Positions 9,620-18,045 of a DNA stretch of 64,000 nt are shown here, piece after piece. The translations under genes and the position numbers were made by a program. Origin of the DNA: Clostridium tunisiense TJ (lineage in GTDB: Bacteria; Bacillota; Clostridia; Clostridiales; Clostridiaceae); the NCBI RefSeq assembly GCF_000300195.1, contig NZ_AMQH01000009.1:277306-341305 (forward strand), read 5' to 3'. Every line of letters begins with the position of its first letter. Within the stretch, counting starts at the first letter, position 1. The notes beneath the pieces are model-generated. The model had not been told where the DNA came from. It saw nothing but the letters and a program-made list of their open reading frames with translations, and ran no database searches.

Positions 9620-9655
9620 AAAAAATCAACGAAGCTTTTTTCTTCGTTGATTTTC
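9620..9655 (-). terminator. Terminator downstream of ferredoxin gene
   Basis: ATCAACGAAG (9625-9634) pairs with CTTCGTTGAT (9642-9651), followed on the minus strand by a run of seven T. It ends the leftward ferredoxin transcript about 140 bases after its stop codon. Confidence 0.85.
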
Positions 9656-9792
9656 AAAGGATTAGGCACATACTTAATAATTATTAATTATACAAGTTCC
9701 AATGAATTTACTACTTTATAAGTAAAATCATCTAAAATCCAGATAACCTCATTATTGAATTTTCATTGGTAAACTCATACACAATTAAGCTA

Positions 9793-9984
9793 TTACTCTG
9801 ATACTTCAATAGCACTTGTTGGACAGCTAGCTTCTGCCTCTTTTGCGCAGTCTTCACTTTCCTTTGGTACTACGTCTACAACTACACCAGCTTTTCCGTC
9901 ATCTTCAAATTCAAAAACCTCTGGGCAAAGACTTGGGCATAATCCACAAGAAATACATTCATCTTTATTAACTGCTGCTTTCAT
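9793..9984 (-). CDS. Ferredoxin, single [4Fe-4S] cluster
   Basis: 63 residues. The cluster motif is CISCGLCPSLCP plus a distal SCP (ASCPTS), giving the four ligands of one [4Fe-4S] cluster; two further Cys (in SLCP and EDCAKE) could form the disulfide seen in Desulfovibrio-type single-cluster ferredoxins. It is rich in Asp and Glu, as expected of an electron carrier. The second of two close ATGs (9984) is preferred since GGAGG is only two bases from the first (9990) but eight from the second. It is monocistronic. Its redox partner is not indicated by neighbours. Confidence 0.93.
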   Translation of the reverse strand: MKAAVNKDECISCGLCPSLCPEVFEFEDDGKAGVVVDVVPKESEDCAKEAEASCPTSAIEVSE

Positions 9985-10105
9985 TTTCATAACCTCCAAT
10001 TTTATGTAAAAATATTTAAGTCTATTGGCCTTTACAACTTATAAAACTTTTTAAAATAGACTTATTCCTATTTCTTAGGATACCTTTATGCTTAAGTTTT
10101 TATTC

Positions 10106-10180
10106 TCATTTGTAAAAGTTTATATGAAATTCATTAGCCTTGTATTCTTTATTTTTAATAACCATTATATGTTTACTCAT
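10106..10180 (-). CDS. Candidate 24-codon ORF beginning at a terminator hairpin
   Basis: ATG at 10180, stop TGA at 10106; peptide begins MSKHIMVIKNKEYKANEF. It is listed because GTGGAGG in the 3' arm of the preceding terminator lies seven T's before the ATG. That geometry is identical to three well-supported genes in this window. The peptide is basic, with no membrane segment or recognised domain. It may be a short protein, a decayed gene start or chance. Confidence 0.3.
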   Translation of the reverse strand: MSKHIMVIKNKEYKANEFHINFYK

Positions 10181-10213
10181 AAAAAAACCTCCACTAAAGA
10201 TAGTGGAGGTTCC
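10181..10213 (-). terminator. Terminator of NCS2 permease gene, overlaps a Shine-Dalgarno sequence
   Basis: On the minus strand AACCTCCACTA pairs with TAGTGGAGGTT around a short loop, followed by seven T. It lies about 40 bases after the permease stop. The 3' arm contains GGAGG placed to serve the ATG at 10180. Confidence 0.85.
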
Positions 10214-10253
10214 TAATTTAAATTATTAAAATAAATTTTTACTTTTTGATGCC

Positions 10254-11543
10254 TTAACCTATAATGTGTAGTATAAAGTTTATCAAAAACATTGAAGATA
10301 TCAAATACATAGGTATTCTAACTTTACTACCACTACTAGCACACAGCTTTACCACTGGATAAGCAATAAATCCAAAAGCCATGCCATCTACTATGCTAAA
10401 GGTTAAAGGAATCATAGCTATGGTCAAAAATGCTGGAAACCCTTCTGTAAAATCTTCAAAATTAATATGGGTTACATTTTTAATCATAAGCCCACCGATA
10501 ATAATTAATATAGGAGTTATTGCAGTATTTGGTATGATTTTAATAACTGGTATAAATAGTAAGGATACCAAAAATGCTAACCCTGCTACTATTGAAGTTA
10601 ATCCAGTTCTTCCACCAGCAGCCATACCTGCAGCACCTTCAATAGAAGTTACAGTGGGGCTTGTACCTAAAAATCCTGAAGCAATAACAGAAATTCCTAT
10701 AGCTCTAAAGGTCTTATTATACTTCTCTGGTTGATTTAGCATTATATTTATTTGTCCATGTAATAAACCCAAATTCTCAAAAACCAATACCAGTGATAAT
10801 GAAAATGTAGCTATCCAAAAGGTAGATGTGAAAATTCCGCTAAAACTCATGGCACCTAAAACTTCACCATAAGCATTAAGATTTATACCACTTAGAGTAA
10901 AATCCTGCAAACTTACCACACCAAAAAACATGGATACCACAGTTCCGAGAACCATACTTATTAAAAAGTTTCCTGGCACATTTTTTATAAAGAGAAAAAG
11001 AGTTATTACTAGGTTAATAAAAGTTACATAAACCTTAGGATCCTTGAAATTTCCAAGCACTACAAAAGTAGCCTCATTAGGAATTATTATGCCGCTTTTT
11101 TGAAGACCAATAAAGGTAATTAATATACCAATACCTACAGTAATGGCCTCCTTTAAAGAAGTTGGTATTGCTTCTGTAAGAATCTTAGATAACCTAGTAA
11201 AGGCTACCACAGAAAATAAAATACCTGACATAAAAACAGTACCTAAAGCTTGTTGCCAACTTAATCCCATAGATTGAACTATAGTGTAAGAAAATAATGC
11301 ATTAATCCCCATACCTGGAACAAGTATTACTGGAGAGTTTCCCATTAAAGCTACTAATAGACATCCCACAAAGCATGACACTACAGTGGCTATTATTGCT
11401 CCTTCTATAGGAACACCAGCATCAGATAGGATAGATGAATTAACTGCTACGATATAAACTACAGCAAAAAAAGAAGTTAATCCACCTATTATTTCTTTCT
11501 TAATGGTAGAGTTACTTTCCTTAACTTTAAATAACCTATTCAA
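10254..11543 (-). CDS. NCS2/AzgA-family purine permease
   Basis: 429 residues, with about twelve hydrophobic segments. Family landmarks include LVPGMGINALFSY near residue 75 and TSIEGAAGMAAGGRTGLTS near residue 300, as in AzgA/PbuG-type guanine-hypoxanthine transporters. It is paralogous to the 465-residue permease at 62.3-63.7 kb but shorter. The start is TTG with AAGGAAG upstream. It is monocistronic with its own terminator. It likely imports a nucleobase by proton symport; which base is not determinable. No purine riboswitch or PurBox was seen upstream, unlike its paralogue. Confidence 0.88.
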   Translation of the reverse strand: MNRLFKVKESNSTIKKEIIGGLTSFFAVVYIVAVNSSILSDAGVPIEGAIIATVVSCFVGCLLVALMGNSPVILVPGMGINALFSYTIVQSMGLSWQQALGTVFMSGILFSVVAFTRLSKILTEAIPTSLKEAITVGIGILITFIGLQKSGIIIPNEATFVVLGNFKDPKVYVTFINLVITLFLFIKNVPGNFLISMVLGTVVSMFFGVVSLQDFTLSGINLNAYGEVLGAMSFSGIFTSTFWIATFSLSLVLVFENLGLLHGQINIMLNQPEKYNKTFRAIGISVIASGFLGTSPTVTSIEGAAGMAAGGRTGLTSIVAGLAFLVSLLFIPVIKIIPNTAITPILIIIGGLMIKNVTHINFEDFTEGFPAFLTIAMIPLTFSIVDGMAFGFIAYPVVKLCASSGSKVRIPMYLISSMFLINFILHIIG

Positions 11544-11607
11544 AGTATTACTTCCTTTTCTTGAATCCCTCTCCCACCCACACTAACTAAAATTTAATCA
11601 AGGTAAA

Positions 11608-11700
11608 ACAATGAAAAAAATTCATATTAATTAACAACTTTGAAAGAAGGTTACACTCCTTTCAAAGTTATCTTTGTTTCAAAGTTTATTTTTGTATTCT
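11608..11700. repeat. Intergenic repeat element, copy A, with inverted repeats
   Basis: AACTTTGAAAG near 11635 can pair with CTTTCAAAGTT near 11659 or with a second TTTCAAAGTT near 11678, so alternative hairpins are possible. The segment resembles two stretches at 29.7 and 29.97 kb, sharing spaced blocks TGAA..TTCAT, TTA, AAC, TTTG and AGGTT. It lies in the leader of the leftward NCS2 permease. Confidence 0.4.
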
Positions 11701-11832
11701 AGCTTCCTCTTCAATAAAGCGAAAGTTTTATTCTACAAAATCTCTTTTATCTTTAATTAATGCAAGTAGTATTATATCAAACTTCTAGAAAAAACTCCAC
11801 CTAGTTAGAAATAATTTAAGGGTTCTTAACTT

Positions 11833-11997
11833 TTAATATTTTATTCCCTTTATATTATTTTTTCTTTGTATTTCTTGGTCCTCTTCAGGTTTTAGTCCTG
11901 TTATAACACCTATTTGATCCATACCTACGTTTTCTCTCAATAAATTCTTAGTTACTTCTATAGCATCTTCGTGCATTCCTTTTGGCATTTTTCTCAT
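11833..11997 (-). CDS. Small HTH-like protein, 54 aa, unknown
   Basis: 54 codons, too short for a usual ORF cutoff. GGAGG lies eight bases before the ATG. The protein is charged and soluble, begins MRKMPKGMHEDAIEVTKNLL and continues MDQIGVITGLKPEE. The pattern of two helices with GMDQIGVITGL resembles the recognition part of small helix-turn-helix tails at the C-terminus of Rpn/PD-(D/E)XK transposase-like proteins in Firmicutes. It could be a stand-alone regulator or a surviving fragment of such a protein. The strong ribosome binding site argues that it is translated. Confidence 0.6.
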   Translation of the reverse strand: MRKMPKGMHEDAIEVTKNLLRENVGMDQIGVITGLKPEEDQEIQRKNNIKGIKY

Positions 11998-12278
11998 ACA
12001 AAAAACCTCCTTTTAAAATATACTGTATAGTTCCTTAAAGACAAAATATTAAACTTCAGCTTTAAAGGTCTGAATAAAATCAAAACAATACTCTTATTAA
12101 TAAAATAAGAGATTTTAACCTTGATTTCATATCTATAGTATTTGAAGAAAAGGTTTATTTATAGCTGTTAAATTATCACTACTGATTTATAATTCATATA
12201 AATCACCCACTATTTTCATGTGTTTACTATTAAAACTTTAGGTTGTGTGTATATGGACTTTGAAAAACAAAAGCTTAT
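11998..12278. other. Intergenic, AT-rich
   Basis: It contains the likely promoter of the 54-codon gene. A small hairpin (CTCTTATTA/TAATAAGAG-like) lies near 12093-12113. No gene is seen. Confidence 0.3.
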
Positions 12279-12279
12279 A

Positions 12280-12333
12280 GTTCCCTTTAAAATTTTTAAG
12301 GGATTTAAAGTTAAGCTTTAACTTTAAATCCCT
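12280..12333 (-). terminator. Two adjacent palindromes downstream of glnS
   Basis: A near-perfect 35 bp palindrome (AGGGATTTAAAGTTAA arm at 12299, ending ATCCCT at 12333) abuts a second one (CCCTTTAAAA to TTTTTAAGGG, about 12282-12301). They share the bases AGGG/CCCT, so only one can form fully at a time. No long U tract follows on the minus strand. It probably protects or terminates the glnS transcript. Confidence 0.55.
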
Positions 12334-12374
12334 ATGAAGCAAACCGTTGTAATAATTAATTTTGTATTAACTTA

Positions 12375-14039
12375 TTATTTTTCAATTTTGAAGGAGCTCT
12401 TTAAGGACACAATTCTATTAAACACTGGTTTTTCTTCAGTAGAGTATTTACTATCTACATTAAAGTATCCATGTCTGAAGAATTGAAACTTATCTTGCTT
12501 CTTTGCTTCCTTCATATTAGGTTCCACATAACCTTGTAAAATTTCCATGGAGTTTGGATTAACATTTTGTAGGAAATCCTTATTATCATCTTGATTCTCA
12601 TCTAAGATTAGCGGCTCATATAGTCTAAACTCTGCAGGTATTGCTGACTTTGCATCTACCCAATGAATTGTACCTTTAACTTTTCTTCCAGTAAAGCCAG
12701 TTCCACTCTTTGTCTCTGGGTCGTAAGTACAGTGTACTTCTACCACGTTTCCATTTTCATCCTTTACAAAGTCATTACATTTTATGAAATATGCCCCTTT
12801 AAGTCTAACTTCGTTTCCTGGGAATAATCTAAAATACTTTTTAGGTGGTTCTTCCATAAAATCATCTTGTTCAATATAAATCTCTCTTGAGAAAGGCACT
12901 TTTCTTTTTCCCATTGATTCATCATCTGGATTATTTTCTATATCTAACATTTCAACACCATCTTCTGGATAGTTTGTTATAACTACCTTTAATGGCCTTA
13001 AAACTCCCATAGTTCTTGGAACCTTTGGACCCAAGTCCTCTCTTATGAAATACTCAAGCATTTGAGCATCTACCACACTATCATTTTTAGCAACTCCTAT
13101 TTCTCTGCAGAAATTACGAATCGCTTCAGCAGTAAACCCTCTTCTTCTAAATCCAGCAATGGTAGGCATTCTTGGATCATCCCAACCATCAACTACTTGT
13201 GCATCCACAAGGGCCTTAAGCTTTCTCTTACTCATAACAGTATTAGTCATATTAAGTCTTGCAAACTCAATTTGTTGAGGCTGACTTTCCATTTCACACT
13301 CTTTAACCACCCAATCATATAGTGGTCTATGATCTTCAAACTCTAAAGTGCAAATAGAATGTGTTACATCCTCAATAGCATCTTCTAATGGATGTGCAAA
13401 ATCATACATTGGATAAACACACCATTTATCTCCTGTATTGTGATGAGTTGCATGAGAAATACGATAAATGATTGGATCTCTCATATTAATATTTGGAGAA
13501 GCCATATCAATTTTTGCTCTTAAAACCTTCTCTCCATCTTTAAACTCACCTTTTCTCATTCTATCAAATAAGTCTAAGTTCTCTTCTACTGTTCTATTTC
13601 TATATGGACTTTCTTTTCCTGGCTCTGTTAAAGTTCCTCTATATTGTCTGATTTCCTCTGGAGTTAAATCACAAACATAAGCTTTACTCTTTTTAATTAA
13701 AAGTATTGCTCTATTGTACATTTCTTCAAAGTAATCTGAAGCAAAAAATAAATTATCCCAATCAAAGCCTAACCACTTAACATCCTCTTTAATAGATTCT
13801 ACGTATTCTGTATCTTCCTTTACTGGATTTGTATCATCAAAACGAAGATTTGTTTTACCTTTAAATTCATCAGCTAACTCAAAGTTCAATATGATTGACT
13901 TTGCGTGACCGATATGTAGATAACCATTTGGTTCTGGTGGAAAACGAGTTATAATTTCCTTATGCTTGCCACTTTGTAGGTCGTCCACCACAATTCTTTT
14001 AATAAAGTTTGACGAAGTACTTGTATAGTTATCTGCCAT
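12375..14039 (-). CDS. glnS: Glutaminyl-tRNA synthetase
   Basis: 554 residues, the same length as the E. coli enzyme. The class I signatures are [17 protein letters not shown] (HIGH motif, near residue 29) and MSKRKL (KMSKS-type). A GlnRS anticodon-binding beta-barrel region follows. It charges tRNA-Gln directly with glutamine. Most Firmicutes instead use GatCAB amidation; GlnRS genes in some clostridia are regarded as acquired from proteobacteria or eukaryote-derived lineages, which the length and motif match support. It is transcribed alone, with palindromes after the stop. Confidence 0.96.
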   Translation of the reverse strand: MADNYTSTSSNFIKRIVVDDLQSGKHKEIITRFPPEPNGYLHIGHAKSIILNFELADEFKGKTNLRFDDTNPVKEDTEYVESIKEDVKWLGFDWDNLFFASDYFEEMYNRAILLIKKSKAYVCDLTPEEIRQYRGTLTEPGKESPYRNRTVEENLDLFDRMRKGEFKDGEKVLRAKIDMASPNINMRDPIIYRISHATHHNTGDKWCVYPMYDFAHPLEDAIEDVTHSICTLEFEDHRPLYDWVVKECEMESQPQQIEFARLNMTNTVMSKRKLKALVDAQVVDGWDDPRMPTIAGFRRRGFTAEAIRNFCREIGVAKNDSVVDAQMLEYFIREDLGPKVPRTMGVLRPLKVVITNYPEDGVEMLDIENNPDDESMGKRKVPFSREIYIEQDDFMEEPPKKYFRLFPGNEVRLKGAYFIKCNDFVKDENGNVVEVHCTYDPETKSGTGFTGRKVKGTIHWVDAKSAIPAEFRLYEPLILDENQDDNKDFLQNVNPNSMEILQGYVEPNMKEAKKQDKFQFFRHGYFNVDSKYSTEEKPVFNRIVSLKSSFKIEK

Positions 14040-14302
14040 TTAATTCACTTCCTTTTTTATTATTCTATTTAACCTTGTCTTTTTACAAGGTATTTTTCAT
14101 TTTAAAACATATTGAAACCCTTACTCTAAAGAACCCAACCTAAAATTAGAATAGTGTATAAATCCACCTTATTTTTCCTGAGGATTGTATAGTTCAACAT
14201 AATCAGTTCTTGGCTTAGAATCCTTTAGCACTCTTACATAATTTTAAATATACCATAAAACCTTCAGTTATGCTATTCCTTAAGTAAACTTATTTGTGTT
14301 TT
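14040..14302. other. Leader region of glnS
   Basis: About 260 bases without a gene. ACCTTGT (14072-14078) pairs with ACAAGGT (14085-14091), a hairpin just before the glnS ribosome binding site. I looked for a T-box (specifier loop, GGTGG-ACC antiterminator) and did not find a convincing one. Confidence 0.35.
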
Positions 14303-14330
14303 AAAAACCCTAGGGTTCTCTCCCTAGGGT
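14303..14330 (-). terminator. Terminator of cold-shock gene
   Basis: ACCCTAGGG (14307-14315) pairs with CCCTAGGGT (14322-14330). On the minus strand the stem is followed by TTTTTAAAA. It sits about 95 bases after the cold-shock gene stop. Confidence 0.85.
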
Positions 14331-14424
14331 AATGTTTGTTAATGCTATTTTCAACTACTATTAGTATAAAAAGGCTAATTGTAGTTGAAATTAAAACTTT
14401 AATATCTTCAATTAAGTCTATCCT

Positions 14425-14628
14425 CTACATTTTTTGCACATTAATAGCTTGAAGTCCTTTTTCACCCTCTATCACATCAAAGGTAACTTCCTCACCTTCA
14501 TGTAAATCTTTATCGTGAGTTTTTTCTTTCACTTGGGAATGATGAACAAATACATCGTTTCCATTATTTCCTGATATAAATCCATATCCTCTTTCATTAT
14601 CAAACCACTTTATTATTCCTGTTTCCAT
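14425..14628 (-). CDS. Cold-shock protein (CspA family)
   Basis: 67 residues, the standard length. It begins METGIIKWFDNERGYGFIS, contains RNP1 (RGYGFIS) and RNP2 (DVFVHH), and forms the five-strand OB fold that binds single-stranded RNA and DNA. It acts as an RNA chaperone in the cytoplasm. It is monocistronic, with a strong terminator and a long upstream region that could be the temperature-responsive 5' UTR usual for this family, though I cannot verify its structure. Confidence 0.96.
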   Translation of the reverse strand: METGIIKWFDNERGYGFISGNNGNDVFVHHSQVKEKTHDKDLHEGEEVTFDVIEGEKGLQAINVQKM

Positions 14629-14894
14629 GTTTAATACCTCACTTTTCTTTAGTTAATTATAGTATGTATCAATAAGCTTTATTGTTTATACATAAATTGA
14701 AACCCTACTTACTGATATTATTCCATATGACAGAACTATATTTATATAACTTCAATAATGGAATACATTTCATAAACATTAACCTATAAAATTCTTTCGG
14801 TATTATTATTTGCACAATGTTTCATATTTAATACAACACATAGTTGGTAATTTTTCACTTTACCATATGATTAAAACTTGCTGAAAAATTTAAT

Positions 14895-15959
14895 TTAAAA
14901 TACCATTTTCTTAATATATAAATCTTTACGTTCCTTCAAATCTATAAAGTCTCCATCACTAAGGAGTAACGGCCTTCCGATATCATTTATATCAATTTTT
15001 ACTATCTTACATATTGCCCCAGAGTTTAATAAAACCCTTTCTCCCATGTAGTAATTTGCAACATGACTTAAAAATACATTACAATACTCATAATCTAGTT
15101 TTCCCATGCTTTCTTTACGTATAATCTCCAAAGCCTCAAAGGGCGCTTTACTTTGTTTATAAACTCTATTTGAGTTCACTGCATCAAATACATCTGCTAT
15201 TGCAATGATTTTGCTGAAAACATGTATCTTGTCTCCTTTAAGGCCTAATGGATAGCCCGAACCATCTTCTCTCTCATGATGAGTAAGGACGGCATACCCT
15301 ACAGATTTATTTAAAAATGGTACATCTTTAATATAGTTATAGCCTATAACAGGATGAGATTTTATAATGTTAAATTCTCGTGTTGTCAATGCACTAGGTT
15401 TATCTAACACTTTTTTGTCTATCTTAGTTTTACCAAAGTCATGTAAAATTCCAGAGTACACTAGTAGGTTTATTTCATTCTCATTAAGACCTATCCACCT
15501 TCCGAGAATAGAACTCAACGCAGTTACATTAACACAATGCCTATATATAGTATCTTCTCCACTGCCATGTAATACTATATTCTTTATAATTGAACTAGTA
15601 GCTTCTAATTCAACTTGAATTTTCTTTGCAAACTTTTTAACTTCTTCTATACCTGATACCTTTAAATTTTCCATATCTACAAATACTTGCTCTACATCAA
15701 AAGATAGTTCAGTAAAGGTTTTATCTACTTCTTCTATAGTCTTTACTTTCTTAGTATCTTCATCCTCATAAGTATCTTCTTCTATTGAGTAGACTTCAAT
15801 TTCACTAATAAAGTAATTATCCTTTAACTTTCTAATTGCTGTTTCTGTAATAGAAACACCTTGGTTTATTAGAACTTGTCCATTAATCTTTATTTCTTTG
15901 GCTATTCTCATTCCTACTTCAAGATCATTGATAGATATACTTTTTTTATTAACTACCAT
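14895..15959 (-). CDS. HD-GYP domain protein (putative c-di-GMP phosphodiesterase)
   Basis: 354 residues from the ATG at 15959. A longer frame reaching 16019 would add a hydrophobic, poorly supported N-terminus. An N-terminal region of about 120 residues begins with a DUF3391-like segment (SINDLEVGMRIAKEI). The HD domain has HCVNVTALS, GILHDFGKTKI and HPVIGY, then the GYP signature HHEREDGSGYP and IIAIADVFDA. All metal ligands appear present, so hydrolysis of cyclic di-GMP is likely. The window also encodes a GGDEF-EAL protein, so the organism probably uses this second messenger. It is monocistronic. Confidence 0.9.
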   Translation of the reverse strand: MVVNKKSISINDLEVGMRIAKEIKINGQVLINQGVSITETAIRKLKDNYFISEIEVYSIEEDTYEDEDTKKVKTIEEVDKTFTELSFDVEQVFVDMENLKVSGIEEVKKFAKKIQVELEATSSIIKNIVLHGSGEDTIYRHCVNVTALSSILGRWIGLNENEINLLVYSGILHDFGKTKIDKKVLDKPSALTTREFNIIKSHPVIGYNYIKDVPFLNKSVGYAVLTHHEREDGSGYPLGLKGDKIHVFSKIIAIADVFDAVNSNRVYKQSKAPFEALEIIRKESMGKLDYEYCNVFLSHVANYYMGERVLLNSGAICKIVKIDINDIGRPLLLSDGDFIDLKERKDLYIKKMVF

Positions 15960-16280
15960 ATACACCCAACCCCTGATAATAATTATAGTAACTATTATGA
16001 ATTTCACCCTTAAAACCATATATTTTAGAGCATTCTACTCATATATTCGCCATAATTCACTTTTCCCCTTTGTTGAATTATAGCTATTTTTGTCACTTTA
16101 ACCTTAAATTTGTTTTTTTATGATTTTTAATTATAATACTCTGATAAGTTTATAAATATATTAACTTTTTCCCCAATAAAGTTCTTTAATTAAAAGTTTA
16201 TTCCTATGATGTTTTATATAGAAAACAAACTCTGATTTTTATATACTTATTCTAAAATTAAGCAAAGTTCTATAAAACTA
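15960..16280. other. Intergenic, promoter region of HD-GYP gene
   Basis: AT-rich with no supported gene or RNA element. A short open frame continues upstream of the HD-GYP start but lacks a ribosome binding site. Confidence 0.3.
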
Positions 16281-16309
16281 TAAAAGTAGGATAGGGTTAC
16301 CATCCTACT
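16281..16309 (-). terminator. Terminator of FAD/Rieske oxidoreductase gene
   Basis: AGTAGGAT (16285-16292) pairs with ATCCTACT (16302-16309), with TTTT on the minus strand after the stem. Confidence 0.75.
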
Positions 16310-16383
16310 AAATTTATTTGAATTTTAAAACTATTCATAAACCTATAACATCCATTAGAATTAAAATTTACTTTATTTATCGT

Positions 16384-17895
16384 TTATAATTCAATTAACT
16401 TTATAGGTTCTGTAGTTGGAGCTTCAATGATTTCTCCCTTAATTGTGTACCTTGAACCATGACATGGGCAATCCCAGCTCTTTTCAGCATTATTAAAATG
16501 AAGTTCACAGCCTAAGTGTTTGCAAACAATATCCACTATATAAACTTTGCCATTTTCATCCTTATATGCCCCAACTTTTTCACCCTCATAGATTATATGT
16601 GCACCTTCTCCAATCTTTAAGTCTTCAAGGGTTTTTGTTGTATTATTGAGTCTTGCAGCTATTATATTTTTAGTAGCTTCCTTTACATTTCCTCCAAGTT
16701 CCATTATGGATGGAGCTAGATCGAATCTTCTAGCGGAGAAAATATCTCTATGCTCATTTATTTTTCCCATGATTTCATCTGTAATTATCATAGCAGCCAC
16801 CATAGAATTGCTCATTCCCCACTTTTTAAAACCTGTGGCTACATACAAACCCTCAGTATTCTTCCCATACTGACCTATGTAAGGGATATCATCTAGTGGC
16901 ATCATATCTTGCGCACTCCATTTAAAATGGAGATCAAACTTGTCGTCATAAACTACTTTAGCATACTCAAACAAATTATTGTAACACTCTTGGGTATTAT
17001 CCTTTTCTCCTGTCCTATGTCCTTCTCCCCCAAGAATTATGTATTGCTGACCTTTCACTTCTTGTGTTCTAAAGGACCTTGCAGGGTTCTCATAGCTTTT
17101 ATACATGCCATCTAGTGGAAAATCTGGCGCTGTTAGTCCTAGTACGTAAGATCTTTCAGCATGCATTTTAGCAAAGTACAAGCCATATCTATCAAAAATA
17201 GGGAAGTGGGTTGCAACTACCACATTACTGGCATAAACGGTTCCTTCTTTAGTAATTACTTTATATCCTTTATCTTCATTTTCTAAATTTACTACTCTTG
17301 AGTTTTCAAAGATGTGGCATTCTCCACCTTCTATTTTTTCAGCAAGGGCTAATAAATACTTTCTTGGATGAAACTGAGCTTGATTATCAAAACATACTCC
17401 ACCTTTAATTTCAAAAGGAAGAGAAGATTCTTCAATAAATCTAGCTGGAAGCCCAATACTTCTTGCTATCCTTACCTCCTCATGAAGCATAGGAAGATTT
17501 TCTTCAAGTAAGGTGTAAATTACATTAATCTGCTCTCTAAAATCACAATCTATTTTATTTTCCTCTATAATTTCCCTAATCTTCCTAATAGCTTTTTCGT
17601 TAGCAAGACCATATTGCGCAGCGTTATCTTTTCCATAGTTCTCTGTAATTTTAGTGTAGAAAACATCATGTAGAGATGTGATTTTCGCAGTGGTATTGGC
17701 AGTAGTTCCCTCACAAATTCTATTAGATTCTAAAAGAGTTACTCTTAACCCTGCCTTTTTTAATAGATAAGCTGTGGTTATGCCAACAATTCCTCCACCT
17801 ATAACTGCCACATCAGTTTTAAGCTCTCCTCTAAAGGTTTCATAATTTGTAATTGGTGTAGTTTCAAGCCATAAAGATCTATTAAAATTTCTCAT
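16384..17895 (-). CDS. FAD-dependent oxidoreductase with C-terminal Rieske domain (YhfW-like)
   Basis: 503 residues. The N-terminal DAO-type FAD domain starts with the dinucleotide fold VAVIGGGIVGITTAYLL and ends near residue 390. The C-terminal Rieske [2Fe-2S] domain has both ligand pairs, CKHLGC and CPCHGS. The same arrangement and length occur in Bacillus subtilis YhfW. Substrate unknown; an amine or amino acid is possible for the DAO fold. The ATG at 17895 is separated from its GGAG only by eight T's, and the GGAG lies in the 3' arm of a strong hairpin, so expression is probably controlled at initiation or by read-through. Confidence 0.9.
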   Translation of the reverse strand: MRNFNRSLWLETTPITNYETFRGELKTDVAVIGGGIVGITTAYLLKKAGLRVTLLESNRICEGTTANTTAKITSLHDVFYTKITENYGKDNAAQYGLANEKAIRKIREIIEENKIDCDFREQINVIYTLLEENLPMLHEEVRIARSIGLPARFIEESSLPFEIKGGVCFDNQAQFHPRKYLLALAEKIEGGECHIFENSRVVNLENEDKGYKVITKEGTVYASNVVVATHFPIFDRYGLYFAKMHAERSYVLGLTAPDFPLDGMYKSYENPARSFRTQEVKGQQYIILGGEGHRTGEKDNTQECYNNLFEYAKVVYDDKFDLHFKWSAQDMMPLDDIPYIGQYGKNTEGLYVATGFKKWGMSNSMVAAMIITDEIMGKINEHRDIFSARRFDLAPSIMELGGNVKEATKNIIAARLNNTTKTLEDLKIGEGAHIIYEGEKVGAYKDENGKVYIVDIVCKHLGCELHFNNAEKSWDCPCHGSRYTIKGEIIEAPTTEPIKLIEL

Positions 17896-17946
17896 AAAAA
17901 AAACTCCTTTATAAAAACATTATTAAATGTATTATTTATAAAGGAG
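17896..17946 (-). promoter_or_regulatory. Hairpin with terminator features that contains the next gene's Shine-Dalgarno site
   Basis: On the minus strand CTCCTTTATAAA (anti-SD) pairs perfectly with TTTATAAAGGAG (SD) over 12 bp. An inner ACAT/ATGT stem lies in the loop. Eight T's and then the ATG at 17895 follow. The element is both a good intrinsic terminator for the upstream PP-loop gene and a lock on the ribosome binding site of the FAD/Rieske gene. Confidence 0.7.
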
Positions 17947-18045
17947 AATTTAATTATTCATCTGTATTTGCCCAATACCCAAAAATTAGTTTAATATTCA
18001 ACAAGTAGTAATTATAGTACTGTCCAATTTAATACTAAACTACTA

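Noticed and set aside
14040..14300. T-box leader for glnS
   Set aside because: There is a hairpin and a GGTGG, but no convincing specifier loop, AG bulge or T-box antiterminator sequence.
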